Of a stretch of 64,000 nt of DNA, positions 25,301 to 36,617 are shown in pieces. Below the pieces are notes generated by a model. That model saw only the letters and a list, made by a program, of their open reading frames with translations. It did no database searches and was not told the DNA's origin. Positions within the stretch are counted from its first letter, which is position 1; each line of letters begins with the position of its first letter. This DNA comes from Lycium barbarum (Eukaryota; Streptophyta; Magnoliopsida; Solanales; Solanaceae): assembly GCF_019175385.1 (NCBI RefSeq), contig NC_083338.1, positions 90,541,777 to 90,605,776 of the forward strand, in the 5' to 3' direction. The translations under genes were made by a program, and so were the position numbers.

Positions 25301-25625
25301 CGACGTCGCCTGGGAGCCCACGACCTATCGTTGGAAAGCTATTTCAATTATCTACAACTTTTATATCTGGGTATTTTCCCAAATTCCAGACTTATAATGC
25401 CGTTTTTGCCCCTCCAAGTCAGGTCATCCGAAAACGTTTTCTTAAAAATGTTCGTTTGGAGGGCTTCCACTTTGATTTGGCCCCAGGGCCCTTCACGAGT
25501 TGTGTTTAAATTTACATATACGATTCATATAACTTTTCACATGTCCCAAAAAAAAAAAAATCTTTGCGTGTGGGCCCCACCTCACCTTACAAATAATTCG
25601 ACGTTCGAAAATGCAGAATATAACA
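22327..25625 (-). repeat. 3' LTR of element G (3299 bp)
   Basis: Ends TGTCACGACCC and ...TATAACA, closely matching 28283-31578. It has degenerate cagaatca/cagacagac tandem sequence (22845-23225), cccggccc hairpin units (23222-23470), the AAATTTGGGCAGCATCTCCCC box (24195-24218) and GGCCTGTAGATA (22556-22567, minus strand). The ORF at 25295-25885 is LTR sequence, not a gene. Confidence 0.93.
22751..22807 (-). promoter_or_regulatory. Conserved three-hairpin LTR module, copy in G 3' LTR
   Basis: Hairpin 1 TCGGTAC/GTACTGA (one G-U); hairpin 2 CCCCCG/CGGGGG; hairpin 3 CTGCG/CGCAG (22751-22769). Confidence 0.72.
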
Positions 25626-25661
25626 TTCTCCCCCCCTTTAGAACATTCGTCCTCGAATGTT
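25626..25661 (-). promoter_or_regulatory. Element G polypurine tract and adjacent dyad
   Basis: PPT AAAGGGGGGGAGAA on the minus strand (25626-25639) next to the LTR; perfect inverted repeat AACATTCGAGGACGAATGTT (25642-25661) just upstream. The PPT primes plus-strand DNA synthesis. Confidence 0.85.
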
Positions 25662-25799
25662 CAATTGACCTTAAGGGGTCTCGTGACACTTCGGGGAGGT
25701 TCCTCAACATTACGATTGCCATCAACATCTTTCACCTCTTATCACACTTCTCGGTTCCTTACCACGTCACCATAATCCCACGTCACATCAAACAAATTC

Positions 25800-26185
25800 A
25801 TAACCAGAGCCAGACGCACAGAAGCATATTAAACAGATCCATAATCAGAGTCAGATGTACTGCACTATGTCGGACAGATTCGTAGTCGGAGTCAGACGTA
25901 TAGAATTATATCAGACAGATCCATGATCAGGGTCGGACGTACAGAAATGTACCGGACAACTTCGTATCAGAGTCAGACATATAGAGATGTGTCAGACAGA
26001 TTCATAATCAGAGTTAATCGTACAGAGGTATATCAGATAGAAACGTATCCAGAGTTAGACGTACAGAATAATATCAGATGGAAACATAATCGGATTCAGA
26101 AGTACAGAGGCGTAATAGGCAGAACCTCATTCAAGTCAGAGGTGCAGAAGTATAACAGATAGAGTCTTGATTAGAATCAGACCAC
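25800..26185 (-). repeat. 41-bp tandem array in G interior, about nine units
   Basis: Degenerate units of the form ataatcagagtcagacgtac followed by agaggtatatcagacagatt. The related array in H is at 35720-36115. It lies between PPT and 5S-like segment; 25662-25799 before it and 26186-26263 after it show nothing recognisable. Confidence 0.82.
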
Positions 26186-26259
26186 TCCTAGTAATGCTCC
26201 AGTGGTTTATGAAAATTTCTCTTATCGGCATTTCATTATTAATCCTGACAATTATGCCA

Positions 26260-26263
<4 letters not shown>

Positions 26264-26299
<36 letters not shown>
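26264..26299 (-). repeat. Poly(A) tract (36 nt, minus strand) after the 5S-like segment
   Basis: An unbroken run of 36 T on the plus strand. In the sense of the element it is a poly(A) run five bases past the 5S-like end. H and J have no such run. Confidence 0.85.
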
Positions 26300-26300
<1 letters not shown>

Positions 26301-26304
26301 TATC

Positions 26305-26358
26305 CTTCCCAGGGGGGTCACCCATCCCAGAATTGCTCTAGCCTTAGCACGCTTAACC
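26305..26358 (-). other. 5S rRNA-like segment (internal-promoter region) in G
   Basis: On the minus strand GGTTAAGCGTGCT begins a 54-nt match to the A-box to C-box region of plant 5S rRNA, ending GATGGGTGACCCCCC-TGGGAAG. By eye against the plant 5S consensus recalled from memory, about 45 of 53 positions agree, with one extra C. Neither 5S end is present, so it is not a 5S gene. Confidence 0.8.
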
Positions 26359-26617
26359 TCAAAACTTTCATACATTTTGATGCGTTATGGCTAGTATAAT
26401 TTCATCGACCGCCCCGCACGACCTTTGTCACATAATTTAGGGCAGATCGGGATATCGGTAAATTTTCGAGAAATTCTCGTAGTGGGTCCCACCCCGGGCT
26501 AAACCGTATTATTATCATATCGCCCTTACGAATTCTCGGTGTCTATCGAGTTGGACATTACCTTACCCTTACTAATACCCAGAGGAAGGAAATCACATGA
26601 CGTAATAAAGTACAGAC

Positions 26618-28078
26618 TTATTCATACACACATCCTTCAAAAGAGATCACTAGCATACCTGGGTGTGCACTGGAAGACGCTCCTGGGTCCTGCCGGCCGG
26701 TCAAAGCAAATACGCGGTTCGAAGGACCGCTATAACCCGAAGCTGCACCGCGACCTCTGCCACGACTCGCTGGTGCTGGTACTCCTCGTCCCGCGGGGCG
26801 TATGGCTGCCGAAGGGGAAGATGAGCCTGCAACGGACCCAGCAGGCTGAACTGAACCTGAACCGCCCTTATGCGGGCACTCTCTGACACGATGGTCTGGG
26901 CTTCCACAAAAATAACAAGCGCCCGTAGCGTGATAACACTCCCCCGGATGGGGTCTCCCACAGTAAGAACATGGGGGTATGGGCAGCCTGGACTGACCGG
27001 GACCTCTGCTCACCTGTGAGCCTGGAACTCTGGAGCTCTGTCCCGAGAACTGTGGGGGTGTACTGTAGGCTGGCTGGGACAAATACCTGTTACCCTGCCG
27101 CTGAGAAGGCTCGCTCTGAAATCCCCCTGAATATCCAGCCGATCTGGCTCTCTTAGGCCGGCCCCTGTCGTAACCTCTATCAGGCCGACGCTCCCTACGT
27201 CGGTCCTCCATGCCCTGGGCATATGCCTGTACCCGGGCAACATGCATCCCTGGCTGAGAAGCCATGGCTAAGCAACCGTCGATCAGATAAGGGTCTAGTC
27301 CCATCACATACCTGTGCACCCTATCGGCCATCTCGGCTACTATAGCGGGTGCATACCTAGCCAGTGAGTCGAACTCTAAGCTGTACTCTCGTACGCTCCT
27401 ACCGTTCTGTCTCAGATGCAAGAATCGATCGACCCTGGCTCTCCGTAGCTCTGGAGGTAGAAAATGGTCAAGAAAGGCCTTAGTAAACTCGGCCCATACC
27501 GCTGGGGGAGCATCGTCACCCCTGGATAGCTGCCAGGATGCATACCAATTTGCCGCCACCTCATACAATCGATACGAAGCCAATTCCACAGACTCAATCG
27601 GCGAAGCCTTAATCAATCGTATTGTGCTCTCCATCTTTCTAATGAACTCCTGGGGGTCCTCCTCAGGTTTTGTCCCGGAGAATTCTGGAGGATTACATGT
27701 CAAGAACTCACGAGCCCTGGAGCTCTCATACCTGTCCGTACGACCACCCCCAAATCTATGCCTGCGAACCTGTTCCGCCATCAGTGTGGTCAATAGCTGA
27801 ACCGCATCTCGCATGGCCCTGCCCTCCGCCCCTGCCTGTGGAGCTGGAGGCTCGGGCACTGGAACCTCGGGAGCTCGCGGTGGAGCAGTCTCCTGATCAG
27901 CAGCTTCTGCTGCTCCGATATCCTCCGGCAAGGGGGGTATAACAGATCCAGATGATGGGGGCACATCCTCAAGTGCAGGCTGCACACTGGCCCTGGTAAC
28001 TCTCTGGGCCCGGCTGGTCTCCCCTGCCTCAACCCCCGCCTTGCCCTTCTGGGCAGCTGTTGCCTTCTTCGGAGGCAT
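26618..28078 (-). CDS. gag: Element G Gag polyprotein, intact
   Basis: 486 codons from ATG at 28078 (MPPKKATAAQ), chosen because E and J start with the same MPPK; an in-frame ATG lies four codons upstream at 28090. Acidic/Pro-rich N-terminus, coiled helix around residues 87-107, Gag domain about 126-295 (NPPEFSGTKPEEDPQEFI, SVELASYRLYEVAANWYASW, FLHLRQNGRSVREYSLEFDSL), basic RG-rich linker, first Cys/His motif CSYCGRPHPGEC and CCHC knuckle CYFCGSPDHRVREC (residues 388-401). It ends shortly after ALTGRQDPGASSS, the phrase that precedes protease in full elements; ten foreign residues follow, then stop. Forms particles and packages RNA. No premature stops. Confidence 0.9.
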   Translation of the reverse strand: MPPKKATAAQKGKAGVEAGETSRAQRVTRASVQPALEDVPPSSGSVIPPLPEDIGAAEAADQETAPPRAPEVPVPEPPAPQAGAEGRAMRDAVQLLTTLMAEQVRRHRFGGGRTDRYESSRAREFLTCNPPEFSGTKPEEDPQEFIRKMESTIRLIKASPIESVELASYRLYEVAANWYASWQLSRGDDAPPAVWAEFTKAFLDHFLPPELRRARVDRFLHLRQNGRSVREYSLEFDSLARYAPAIVAEMADRVHRYVMGLDPYLIDGCLAMASQPGMHVARVQAYAQGMEDRRRERRPDRGYDRGRPKRARSAGYSGGFQSEPSQRQGNRYLSQPAYSTPPQFSGQSSRVPGSQVSRGPGQSRLPIPPCSYCGRPHPGECYHATGACYFCGSPDHRVRECPHKGGSGSVQPAGSVAGSSSPSAAIRPAGRGVPAPASRGRGRGAASGYSGPSNRVFALTGRQDPGASSSAHPGMLVISFEGCVYE

Positions 28079-28282
28079 CGTTGAAAACATAACAGATCGT
28101 TAAGAGAGGATCATCCTAATCATACAGCTTTATCGCACGATCTAAGAATCCAAAGAAGGGTAAAATGCTAGATGCCCTGTAGCCTCCTGTTTATAGAGGT
28201 GGTGCACAACACATCGATAAACAAGACTCTACTAGACACGACCTGTAGACATTCCGAGGACTAACCGCTCTGATACCACTTT
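28079..28282 (-). promoter_or_regulatory. Element G leader and tRNA-Met PBS
   Basis: PBS TGGTATCAGAGC (28267-28278, minus strand). Leader segment TGTCTACAGGTC (28240-28251) pairs fully, with two G-U, with GGCCTGTAGATA of the 3' LTR (22556-22567). The 5' LTR copy (28512-28523) has one mismatch. Confidence 0.85.
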
Positions 28283-31200
28283 TGTCACGACCCAACCCCG
28301 TGGGCCGCGACTGGCACCCTAGCTGGGTACCCGTACGTACCTAGCTGACCGAATTTCGCATCGTACAGATTTTTTTTTCAAACGGATATTACAGAAGTAG
28401 GCCGATACAGATACGGCACGCGCGCAAGCATATATATATACCTGAACATGCAGACTTTTACAGATAAGCCGATAAGGCTAACATACAGACGAAACCCGTA
28501 ACCCACACATCTATCTATAGGCCTCTACAGACATACAGAATCATATGACGGGATAGGGCCCCGTCGTACCCAGAATTTCCATACATGCAGAACATACGGA
28601 AAACAGAAGATATATACCAAAAGTGTATGCTCCGGATCAAAGGATCTCTTCAAAACAGCTGAATCAGAACCCTACGCTGGCGGCGTATCACCTGGTGCAT
28701 CTGTACCTGCGGGCATGTAGCACAGCCCCCGAAGAACGGGGGTCAGTACGAAAAATGTACCGAGTATGTAAAGCAGAAACATAACAGATACAATCACAGT
28801 CCGAACCGGAGTCACAGAAATATAACGGACAGAACCATACATCAGACGGACGGACAGAGTCATGATGCAGACCGACATATAGAATCGTGGTCCATACAGA
28901 TAAACAGAATCATGGTTCAGACAGACAGACGGAATCATAATCCGGACAGATGAGCAGAATCAGTATTCATACAGACGTACAGAATCGGAACCCATACAGA
29001 TATACAGAACCAGAATCCATACGGACATACAGACATAGTCGAAATTCAGGCGGACAGACAGAAGTATACCAGACAGAATTATGCATGCAGAGTAGTGCAG
29101 AGTCATACTAAATCATACAGAATCATACGGAGGCACGTGCTTATATAAACACTGATGGCACATGCATACAGACATACAGATCCCGGCCCTGTCTGGGGGC
29201 GCGGTAAACAGAACCCGGCCCTCTTAGTACGGGACACGGTGGAGAGACAGAATCAGATCAGATCAGATCATATCAGATGCCATCCTGGCCGCCATCCCCA
29301 TACACAGATCAATATATCATAATCATACAGATCTAACAGATCCGGGCCCGCACACCGAGGGACGCGGTGAACAATGCAGAGGAATATGCACGATAACAGA
29401 AACTGGCCCGGGACGCAGTGAAGGGATGCATTGAGACAACCACGAACAGATCCATGAGAAACCACATACATACAGACTCACATACAGACTCAATCAGACT
29501 GAAGGGTGCCAAACGGCGAGTCAAAATCAGAGTATACGGATAGTATTCATAGTACGCGCCTATATCCTACTCGGGAAGGCACGACGGATTATTATCAGAA
29601 TCAGATTCTCAGATGTTCAGAAATCATTTTGTAAGAATTTCATAAAAATAGTTGTATCATGATCAAAATAATAGTTCAGATGGTTTCTGAGAAAATCGGA
29701 CAAAACGGAAGTATTTAAAGTATTACAGAAGATATCGGGCCTTGCGGGCCCGCCTCGGACCAACCCGAGGCAACATATGTAAATTATTGATAATAGACCT
29801 TATGAGGTCATCCATAATCGTTTGGAAGTGTTCCGACTCCGTTTAGGGAAATTTTGTACAAAAACTCACTTTAAAGGCAATTTGTAAGAAAATAGCTTCA
29901 ATTGAATTGAAGGAATTGGAGCGGTTTTCCGTCTCGAATTCCGGGGAACGGAGTCGTACTTAAGGCTCGCGGCCGAGCCTATCACCTCCAGAACGTGCCT
30001 AGGAACAAAGGGAAATGCTTCACATACCTCGAAACCGCCTTACGCTCGCTTGGCGTCGACTTCAATTTCGTCCAAAATCTAGAAATGGTCAAGTTTACCA
30101 ATTAGCAATTTCAAGCCTTTAGAACTTGAACTTTAACTCATACTTTTCTACAAAAATTTGGGCAGCATCTCCCCTATACATACCACATCCCCGAGATTGA
30201 CTCGGCTCCAAACATCAACAACCAACCAAACAACAATACCAACAACATCCATAAGTAATCAAAATGCGTTCTACATAAATAATCTTCTTTCCGCATAGTT
30301 TAATAACTTTCATTCAAACTTCACATTGTCAAACTAGTATCCACATTTTCCATATCCACTAACTAATTCAAGATTGTTCAAATGCATTCCAATAGCCTTC
30401 CAAACAATATTCACGAATTCAAGTATTCCCGCCAATTCCATATTCTACCCAAAGTTTCTACCAATTGCAACGAAACTTCCAAATCACATTGTTTCTTTCC
30501 AAATTCGTTACCAACAATCGTAATTCACATTTAGGATCTTACTTCCACACTTATATAAAAATTCATATAAAATTCACATAATTTCTCATAATTACATACA
30601 AGAAATCCCAACACCAATTCAAGTCATGAAACCTTTATTTGCGACACAAAGGTCACAACGACACAACTAACAACCCAAATAAACTTGAATTCATTTCTCC
30701 CCCACACCCACATAGCTCACGGCCAAACACACCATTTACACACACACAAACTATGCACACACACACCATACTTCCATAATTCTCATCTAATTCTAATCAT
30801 TATAACATATATACTTATTCCATAACATGAAACATAGAATTCATACCTTTCCTTCAAATTCCAACTTTCCGCAAACGTGGTTCTTCCGCCAAACTAGTTA
30901 TACCACGTTGAAGAGTGTCTTGAACTTGTTACTAATTCAAGAAGAACAAGATTTTTGGATTGAAGGCTAAATTTTTTTTTTCTTGGTTTGGCCGAGAGGC
31001 CTCTTAGGCTTGAGCTCTCAAGTTTTCTTCTTGTTTCATGAATTTTCTAGAAAATGAACACTTGGCCCCTTTTATTATAATTCTTGATCACATGATAAAT
31101 CACATGACCAATTTATGGGCTTGGGCCTTTAGTTGGCCGGCCACCCCAATTGAGCCTCTAATTTGTAAAAATTTTTTTTTGGGCCAACCCGGTTGGTCAC

Positions 31201-31578
31201 GAGTTGGGCCTAGCCCACTGACCTTTCGACCTTAAAACATCCATATCTCCTTGTACCGACGTCGCCTGGGATCCCACGACCTATCGTTGGAAAGATATTT
31301 CAATTATCTACAACTTTTATATCTGGGTATTTTCCCAAATTCCAGACTTATAATGCCGTTTTTGCCCCTCCAAGTCAGGTCATCCGAAAACGTTTTCTTA
31401 AAAATGTTCGTTTGGAGGGCTTCCACTTTGATTTGGCCCCAGGGCCCTTCACGAGTTGTGTTTAAATTTACATATACGATTCTTATAACTTTTCACTTGT
31501 CCAAAAAAAAAAATCTTGGCGTGTGGGCCCCACCTCACCTTACAAATAATTCGACGTTCGAAAATGCAAAATATAACA
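28283..31578 (-). repeat. 5' LTR of element G (3296 bp)
   Basis: Pairs with 22327-25625; differences are sparse single substitutions and short indels. It repeats the same internal landmarks, including the AAATTTGGGCAGCATC box (30151-30177). The right flank ATAAG is the target duplication. Confidence 0.93.
28707..28763 (-). promoter_or_regulatory. Conserved three-hairpin LTR module, copy in G 5' LTR
   Basis: As in the partner LTR; hairpin 3 is CTGTG/CGCAG (one G-U) here. Confidence 0.72.
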
Positions 31579-32182
31579 ATAAGAACCACAACAATGTGCC
31601 AAAACAGTCCGTACATTACAACACCCAATAATAGTCTGCATGCGATTATGACACGTCCAATTTATTCTTGTAAGTCTATAGTCATAACATTTCGTCGAAA
31701 CGATTCTATAATATCCCAACCACTATGACAACATGATGTATATTCTTAACTATAATTAGTTTTCGCAACTTAGCCAAAAAAAAACACGTCCAAAACAGTC
31801 CCTAACCAACAACATGTCCAAAACAGTCCCTAACCGACAACATAACAATGTTCGGAATTCTTGCAAACGTTTACGAACATAATAAGAAAACCACATATGA
31901 TTCTTACACATTATTTCATGTCTTCTTTTCATATAATTTCAGTAAGTTATGACCAGCAATCACATGAAAACTACATCATCAATTCATACGCAACTAAGCT
32001 ACATCGTCATCTCTATAATTCTTACAACAACTCACAAACGACTTTAGTTCCAACTCCAACCATTAAACACCTTTATTTCCATCATAAAATTCATGACAAT
32101 AACAATCAAAATATCAAGTAAAATCAGTTCACTAACTTCCACACAAAACAGTCCACTACATGGCTTAACCATGCTTCAACAT
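31579..32182 (-). repeat. Solo LTR F, piece 2
   Basis: Begins with the duplicated ATAAG of G and ends at AACAT, target of H. Matches LTR I at about 63380-64000 (e.g. cttgcaaacgtttacgaacat, 31861 against 63734). Confidence 0.88.
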
Positions 32183-35100
32183 TGTCACGACCCAACCCCG
32201 TGGGCCGCGACTGGTGCCCTACTTAGGCACCCCAAACAGACTCACAACCGGATCATCGTATTCAAACTCATTCAGACTTAACGTACATTGTTCGAATTGA
32301 AAATTAACAACAGACGTCACACAAACATTTATCGAACACTTATCTTAAGTGGTCGCCCGTGCAGAACAGTCAAATCAAAATCAGAAAGGTGGCGGAATAT
32401 ACATCGCCCAAATGCACACACACACGTACAAACTCATGGGCCGTCCTGGCCATAGTAGCATACTGGCCGCTTAAGAACGCAAAACAGATCCACATACAAA
32501 CACACCGGACCCACGACCCACAAATATGACTACAGGCCTCTAAAACAAAACAGAACATACGAACATATGACGGGACAGGGCCCCGCCGTACCCACACTGC
32601 CACAAATGTACAGAATACACACACAACTGAAGGTATGTACCAAAAGTTAGGCTCCGGATCAAGGGGAGCTCTCCAACACATCAGAATGAGTAGCCTAAAC
32701 CAGAGGATCACCCAAACGAGCTTCTGTACCTGCGGGCATGAAACGCAGCCCCCGAAGAACCGGGGGTCAGTACGGGAGAAGTACTGAGTATGTAAAGCAG
32801 AAGGTACAGAAATCACAAACACAACTGAAGTCAGAATGGAACAAACACAAACGTCAAGGTAGCACAGCAAACCTGTGCGGAAGGCAAATTTACAAATGCA
32901 AATCAAATCATGTATAGGGTTTAGGAACGTGGTCACCCCTGACGCTGGTGCCACAACACATCATAACTCCAGAAGTTTTCAAATCTCCGTACCGTCTCCA
33001 GACACATCATATCACACATATATCACATCATCAGAACATATCAAATGCCATATCACATCATAACTCCATAGACGGTAACCGGCCCTATGGCGAGGCCTCG
33101 GAAACCGTAACACATCATAACTTCCGAATATGGTATAGCGCGCACGATCACAAAGCCGGCCCGGGTACCGACGAACGAAATCATAGTGAATGGCACGAAC
33201 GGAGTAGTGCAGAAACCATATGCATATTATAAGTAAGTTACCGGACTCGACATATAGTTACATATAGGAATATACCGACGCCAGAAGGCTCGGAGTAGAA
33301 GTCAGGTCGATCAAAATTAATGTATAAAAGTTACGAAGTTCCAAACTGCAAAAACCTTTGAAAAACGATTCACAGGTCATCCTCCGAAAATCTTACATCA
33401 TTCAAAGTGCAAAACGTTCAATAACGGCATAGGGAATTTCAAACGGACCCTTAAGTCATAAACAAACGATTGCCTTTCATATCGGACGAAAATGAGCCAA
33501 ACGAACCAAATAAGGGAAGCCTCAGGGCTTGCGGGCCCACCTCGAGTCAAATTGAGGCGGCGGACACAAATCACAAACTTTCGGCTCCATAAAGCTGTCT
33601 ACAAAAGTTTCGGAGGGATTCGGACACAACAACAAAAGTTATGAAGGTTCGAACATTCTTTCAACCAAATGTAAAGATTAGGTTTCAATTATGCTGAATG
33701 AATAGTGCCTAAACTTGAACCTAGATTTCCAAGAGCAGAGTTATCCCCGAGGGTCCGATCTTAACCTAGCGTAACTAGGACTTGCCAAAAGAAGGATAGA
33801 TAGGCTTTACATACCTGGATTGCGCCTTACGCTCATCAAATCTCAATTCCCGTTTCGTCCAAAAACTGCAAATGGTCACTTTTACCAGTTACTATTCATG
33901 AAAGTTAGCATCCTAATCTTTGGGGTTATACTTGGCTACCGAAATTTCGGCAGCATTTCCCCAATAAATCTAACACCCCCGAGACTTAGCTCGGCTCAAA
34001 ACATTCAACAACAACAACCCAACAACACCAAACGACGTCAAAGTTCACAACGAAATAGGTTTTAACATCAATGATCTTCTTTCTACATAAAATGAAAATT
34101 TTCATACAAACTTTACAAGGTCAAACCAACATCAACATTATCATATTCATCATCCATCAAAATCATAATTTTCCTCTTGATACTTTCATCTCCATTTTTA
34201 CATAAACCATAACAAAGTTGTATGTTTTCCTACAACAACTTAATAACCATTAAGTTCCTTCACTCTCCTCACATAATCCATGATTAACACAACCAAAATA
34301 TTAATTAAAATCAGTCCATCCATTTCAATTAAAACAGCCCCTCACCCATAAATTTCAACAAAACAACAAACGGGTTTATAATGCTGTTTTCTCCGTTCTA
34401 ATTCGTTAAAACTCTAAATAAACACTTTAATAACATAAAAGGAATTTTATAAATACCTTATCAGAAGATCCACCACGAAAATTTCATCCCCCAAGACCAA
34501 TATTTATCTCAAATTGAAGGCAACGCAACGTACAACGTTTTTCTCTTCATGAGCTTCGGGATTCGGAGCTCGGATTTTGATCAAAATGGCTTCCTTAGCC
34601 TTGAAGTTTTCTCTCTCTCTCTCTAATGTTCTTGGAAGATATTATCTGAAAATGATCAGCCCTCACATAATTTTTCCTTATATTTATGACGTTAATGGGC
34701 CTCATGGGCCGAATGTGAATGTTGGATCGGGTCACCATTTTCTGCCCCGCCAGCCCAACTTGCATCGTCCATATTTGCTTATCCAGATATATTTTTGACG
34801 AGCGGTTTGTTGCGTTGGAAACTAGACTCGATGAACGTAATTTTAGGCTTTTAAAACACCTTACAACTCCTCATATACTAGGAGATATGCCTCCAACAAT
34901 ATGGGCTAAAAATCTGGTCCGAGATTTTTCTGAAGTTGTTCGGATTCATTTCGTTTAGATTCGTTTAACTTCTAATCCTCTTCCGACCCTCGTGTAACCT
35001 CTTATACATGCATATACATAGTCATATACATACATAACAATCCATACACATCTCGAAGGGTCCGGAGAATCACAATAACCTTAAACGTAACTGGAGAACT

Positions 35101-35390
35101 TACGAAGCTTCGACGAAACTCCAATCGCAAAAATATATTCATATCTTTTATCCATCTTCTATAACATTACTAATAATCTCAAATACTTTAAAAGGGAACT
35201 CACATTACCTCATATACGCTCATAACGCGATTTCAAATCCTTTAGGTTACGATGTCACCTCGGGATACTTAAGGCAACCATATATATATAACGATATTCT
35301 TACTAACTCGATTAACTTTCCTTGAACTTTCTTAACTCATTTTTTTTCTTGTCTTAATTAAAATAGCACAGACTCTTACGGGGTGTAACA
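32183..35390 (-). repeat. 3' LTR of element H (3208 bp)
   Basis: Ends TGTCACGACCC and ...GGGGTGTAACA. Carries the hairpin module, a gtaaccggccctatggcgaggcctcgg hairpin-like unit (about 33075), the CCGAAATTTCGGCAGCATTTCCCC box (33935-33962) and a (CT)n run near 34612. An open 194-aa frame on the minus strand (32370-32954) spans the module; see findings. Confidence 0.93.
32730..32787 (-). promoter_or_regulatory. Conserved three-hairpin LTR module, copy in H 3' LTR
   Basis: Hairpin 1 TCAGTAC/GTACTGA (32767-32787); hairpin 2 CCCCCG/CGGGGG; hairpin 3 CTGCG/CGCAG. Confidence 0.74.
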
Positions 35391-35426
35391 TCCTCCCCCT
35401 CTTTAAAACATTCGTCCTCGAATGTT
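35391..35426 (-). promoter_or_regulatory. Element H polypurine tract and adjacent dyad
   Basis: PPT AAAGAGGGGGAGGA on the minus strand (35391-35404), dyad AACATTCGAGGACGAATGTT (35407-35426). Confidence 0.85.
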
Positions 35427-36617
35427 AAATTGACCTTATGTGGCGTCATACCATTTCGGGAGGGTTCCTTTCATAATCGTCCTTCGTGGACTTTCCGACA
35501 TGGCTTCTTTACCAGCATGATGGGGTAATTCTTCACATCACTGATTCAAATGCTTTCATAATATATTTTCTCATACCCCACATAATTATCGGACCATAAA
35601 CTATATTCGCATAGCAGACGAATGCCTTTCAGACATTATAAGTAATCGTCACTTCTTGGTACACTTCTGAGTTTCTTACCACATTATCGTAATCCCACTT
35701 CATACCAGACACCTCATACCAAACAGATTCAGAACTAGGACCGGACGCGTAGAAGCATATCGGACGGATTCGTAATCGGAGGCAGACGTATTAAACTATG
35801 GCGGACAGATTCATAGTCAAAATCAGAGGTACGGAAGTATGTCAGACAAATATGAGATCGGAGTCAGACGTACAGAGAGGTATCAGACAGATTCGAAATC
35901 GGAATCAGACGTACAGAAATGTATCATACAGAGTCGTGATCAAAGTCAGACAGACAGAAATGTATTAGACAGAGTCGTAATTAAAATCAGACATACGGAG
36001 ATGTATCAGACAGACGCGTGATCAAGATCCGACGTACAGAGGCGTAATAGGCAGAGCCTTATCAGAATCGGAAGTGCAGAAGTATAACAGATAGAATCCG
36101 AATTAGAGTCAGATCACTCTTATTAAGGCTCCAGTGATTTAAAAAAAAAAATTCCTTATTAGTGAACTTGTTTGCCAAGTTATCATATAAATCGTCTTGC
36201 GTGTCGCTTATCGACTCTTTCGGAGATTTCCCCTTATTCACACTTCTTATTTTTCACCTTTCCTACTATTCTTCATCTATCACAACCTTAGTTGCCGGGA
36301 CTCGGCTCTTGATCCATATGGGCACCAAACGAAAATCATACACACACATACACACATACAGATATATTTACTAGTATCTTACTGGCGAACGTCTCTGACT
36401 GTAATTCAAATCCGCTCAATTTCCCGAGCGGTGTTGCACCTTTTCGTTTTGCCCATTTAGTCCGTCTCGTTCTGCGTGACTCCTGTAAGGGCACTAAATT
36501 ACTCCACACATTCTATTTTCCTTTTGGTTACCCCAAATTTCCATTTATATCTATCATACTTACTCTTGTGCAAAATTTTGCATTACTTCCCAGGGGGGTC
36601 ACCCATCCCAGAATTGC
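35427..36617 (-). other. Element H interior, 3' part with 41-bp array and half 5S-like segment
   Basis: 35720-36115 holds about ten units of the 41-bp repeat (e.g. gatcggagtcagacgtacag) related to that in G. 36116-36585 is AT-rich with acacacatac microsatellite near 36345 and no coding signal. 36586-36617 is the C-box half of the 5S-like segment (minus strand: GGATGGGTGACCCCCCTGGG), ending in ATTGC, J's target site. Confidence 0.82.

Larger units (their letters stand above)
22327..31578 (-). mobile_element. Element G: gag-only retrotransposon (TR-GAG type), complete
   Basis: 9252 bp with two LTRs (22327-25625, 28283-31578) and the perfect target duplication ATAAG (22322-22326 and 31579-31583) in solo LTR F. 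The 2657-bp interior has PBS, an intact gag, a 5S-rRNA-like segment, a 41-bp tandem array and the PPT, with no protease, RT or integrase. Structurally it fits the TR-GAG class of non-autonomous plant elements; enzymes would have to come in trans. Confidence 0.93.

Noticed and set aside
25295..25885. 196-aa plus-strand ORF
   Set aside because: Lies across the end of LTR G and into the PPT region; the other LTR copy (31251-31631) diverges at the LTR boundary. No domain, wrong strand for the element.
25800..26185. CRISPR-like array
   Set aside because: Head-to-tail degenerate repeats with no unique spacers, inside a plant retrotransposon.
22327..31578. Integrated pararetrovirus or other virus
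   Set aside because: LTR pair, TSD, PBS/PPT and Tekay-type Gag identify a Ty3/gypsy retrotransposon; no movement, coat or envelope gene seen.
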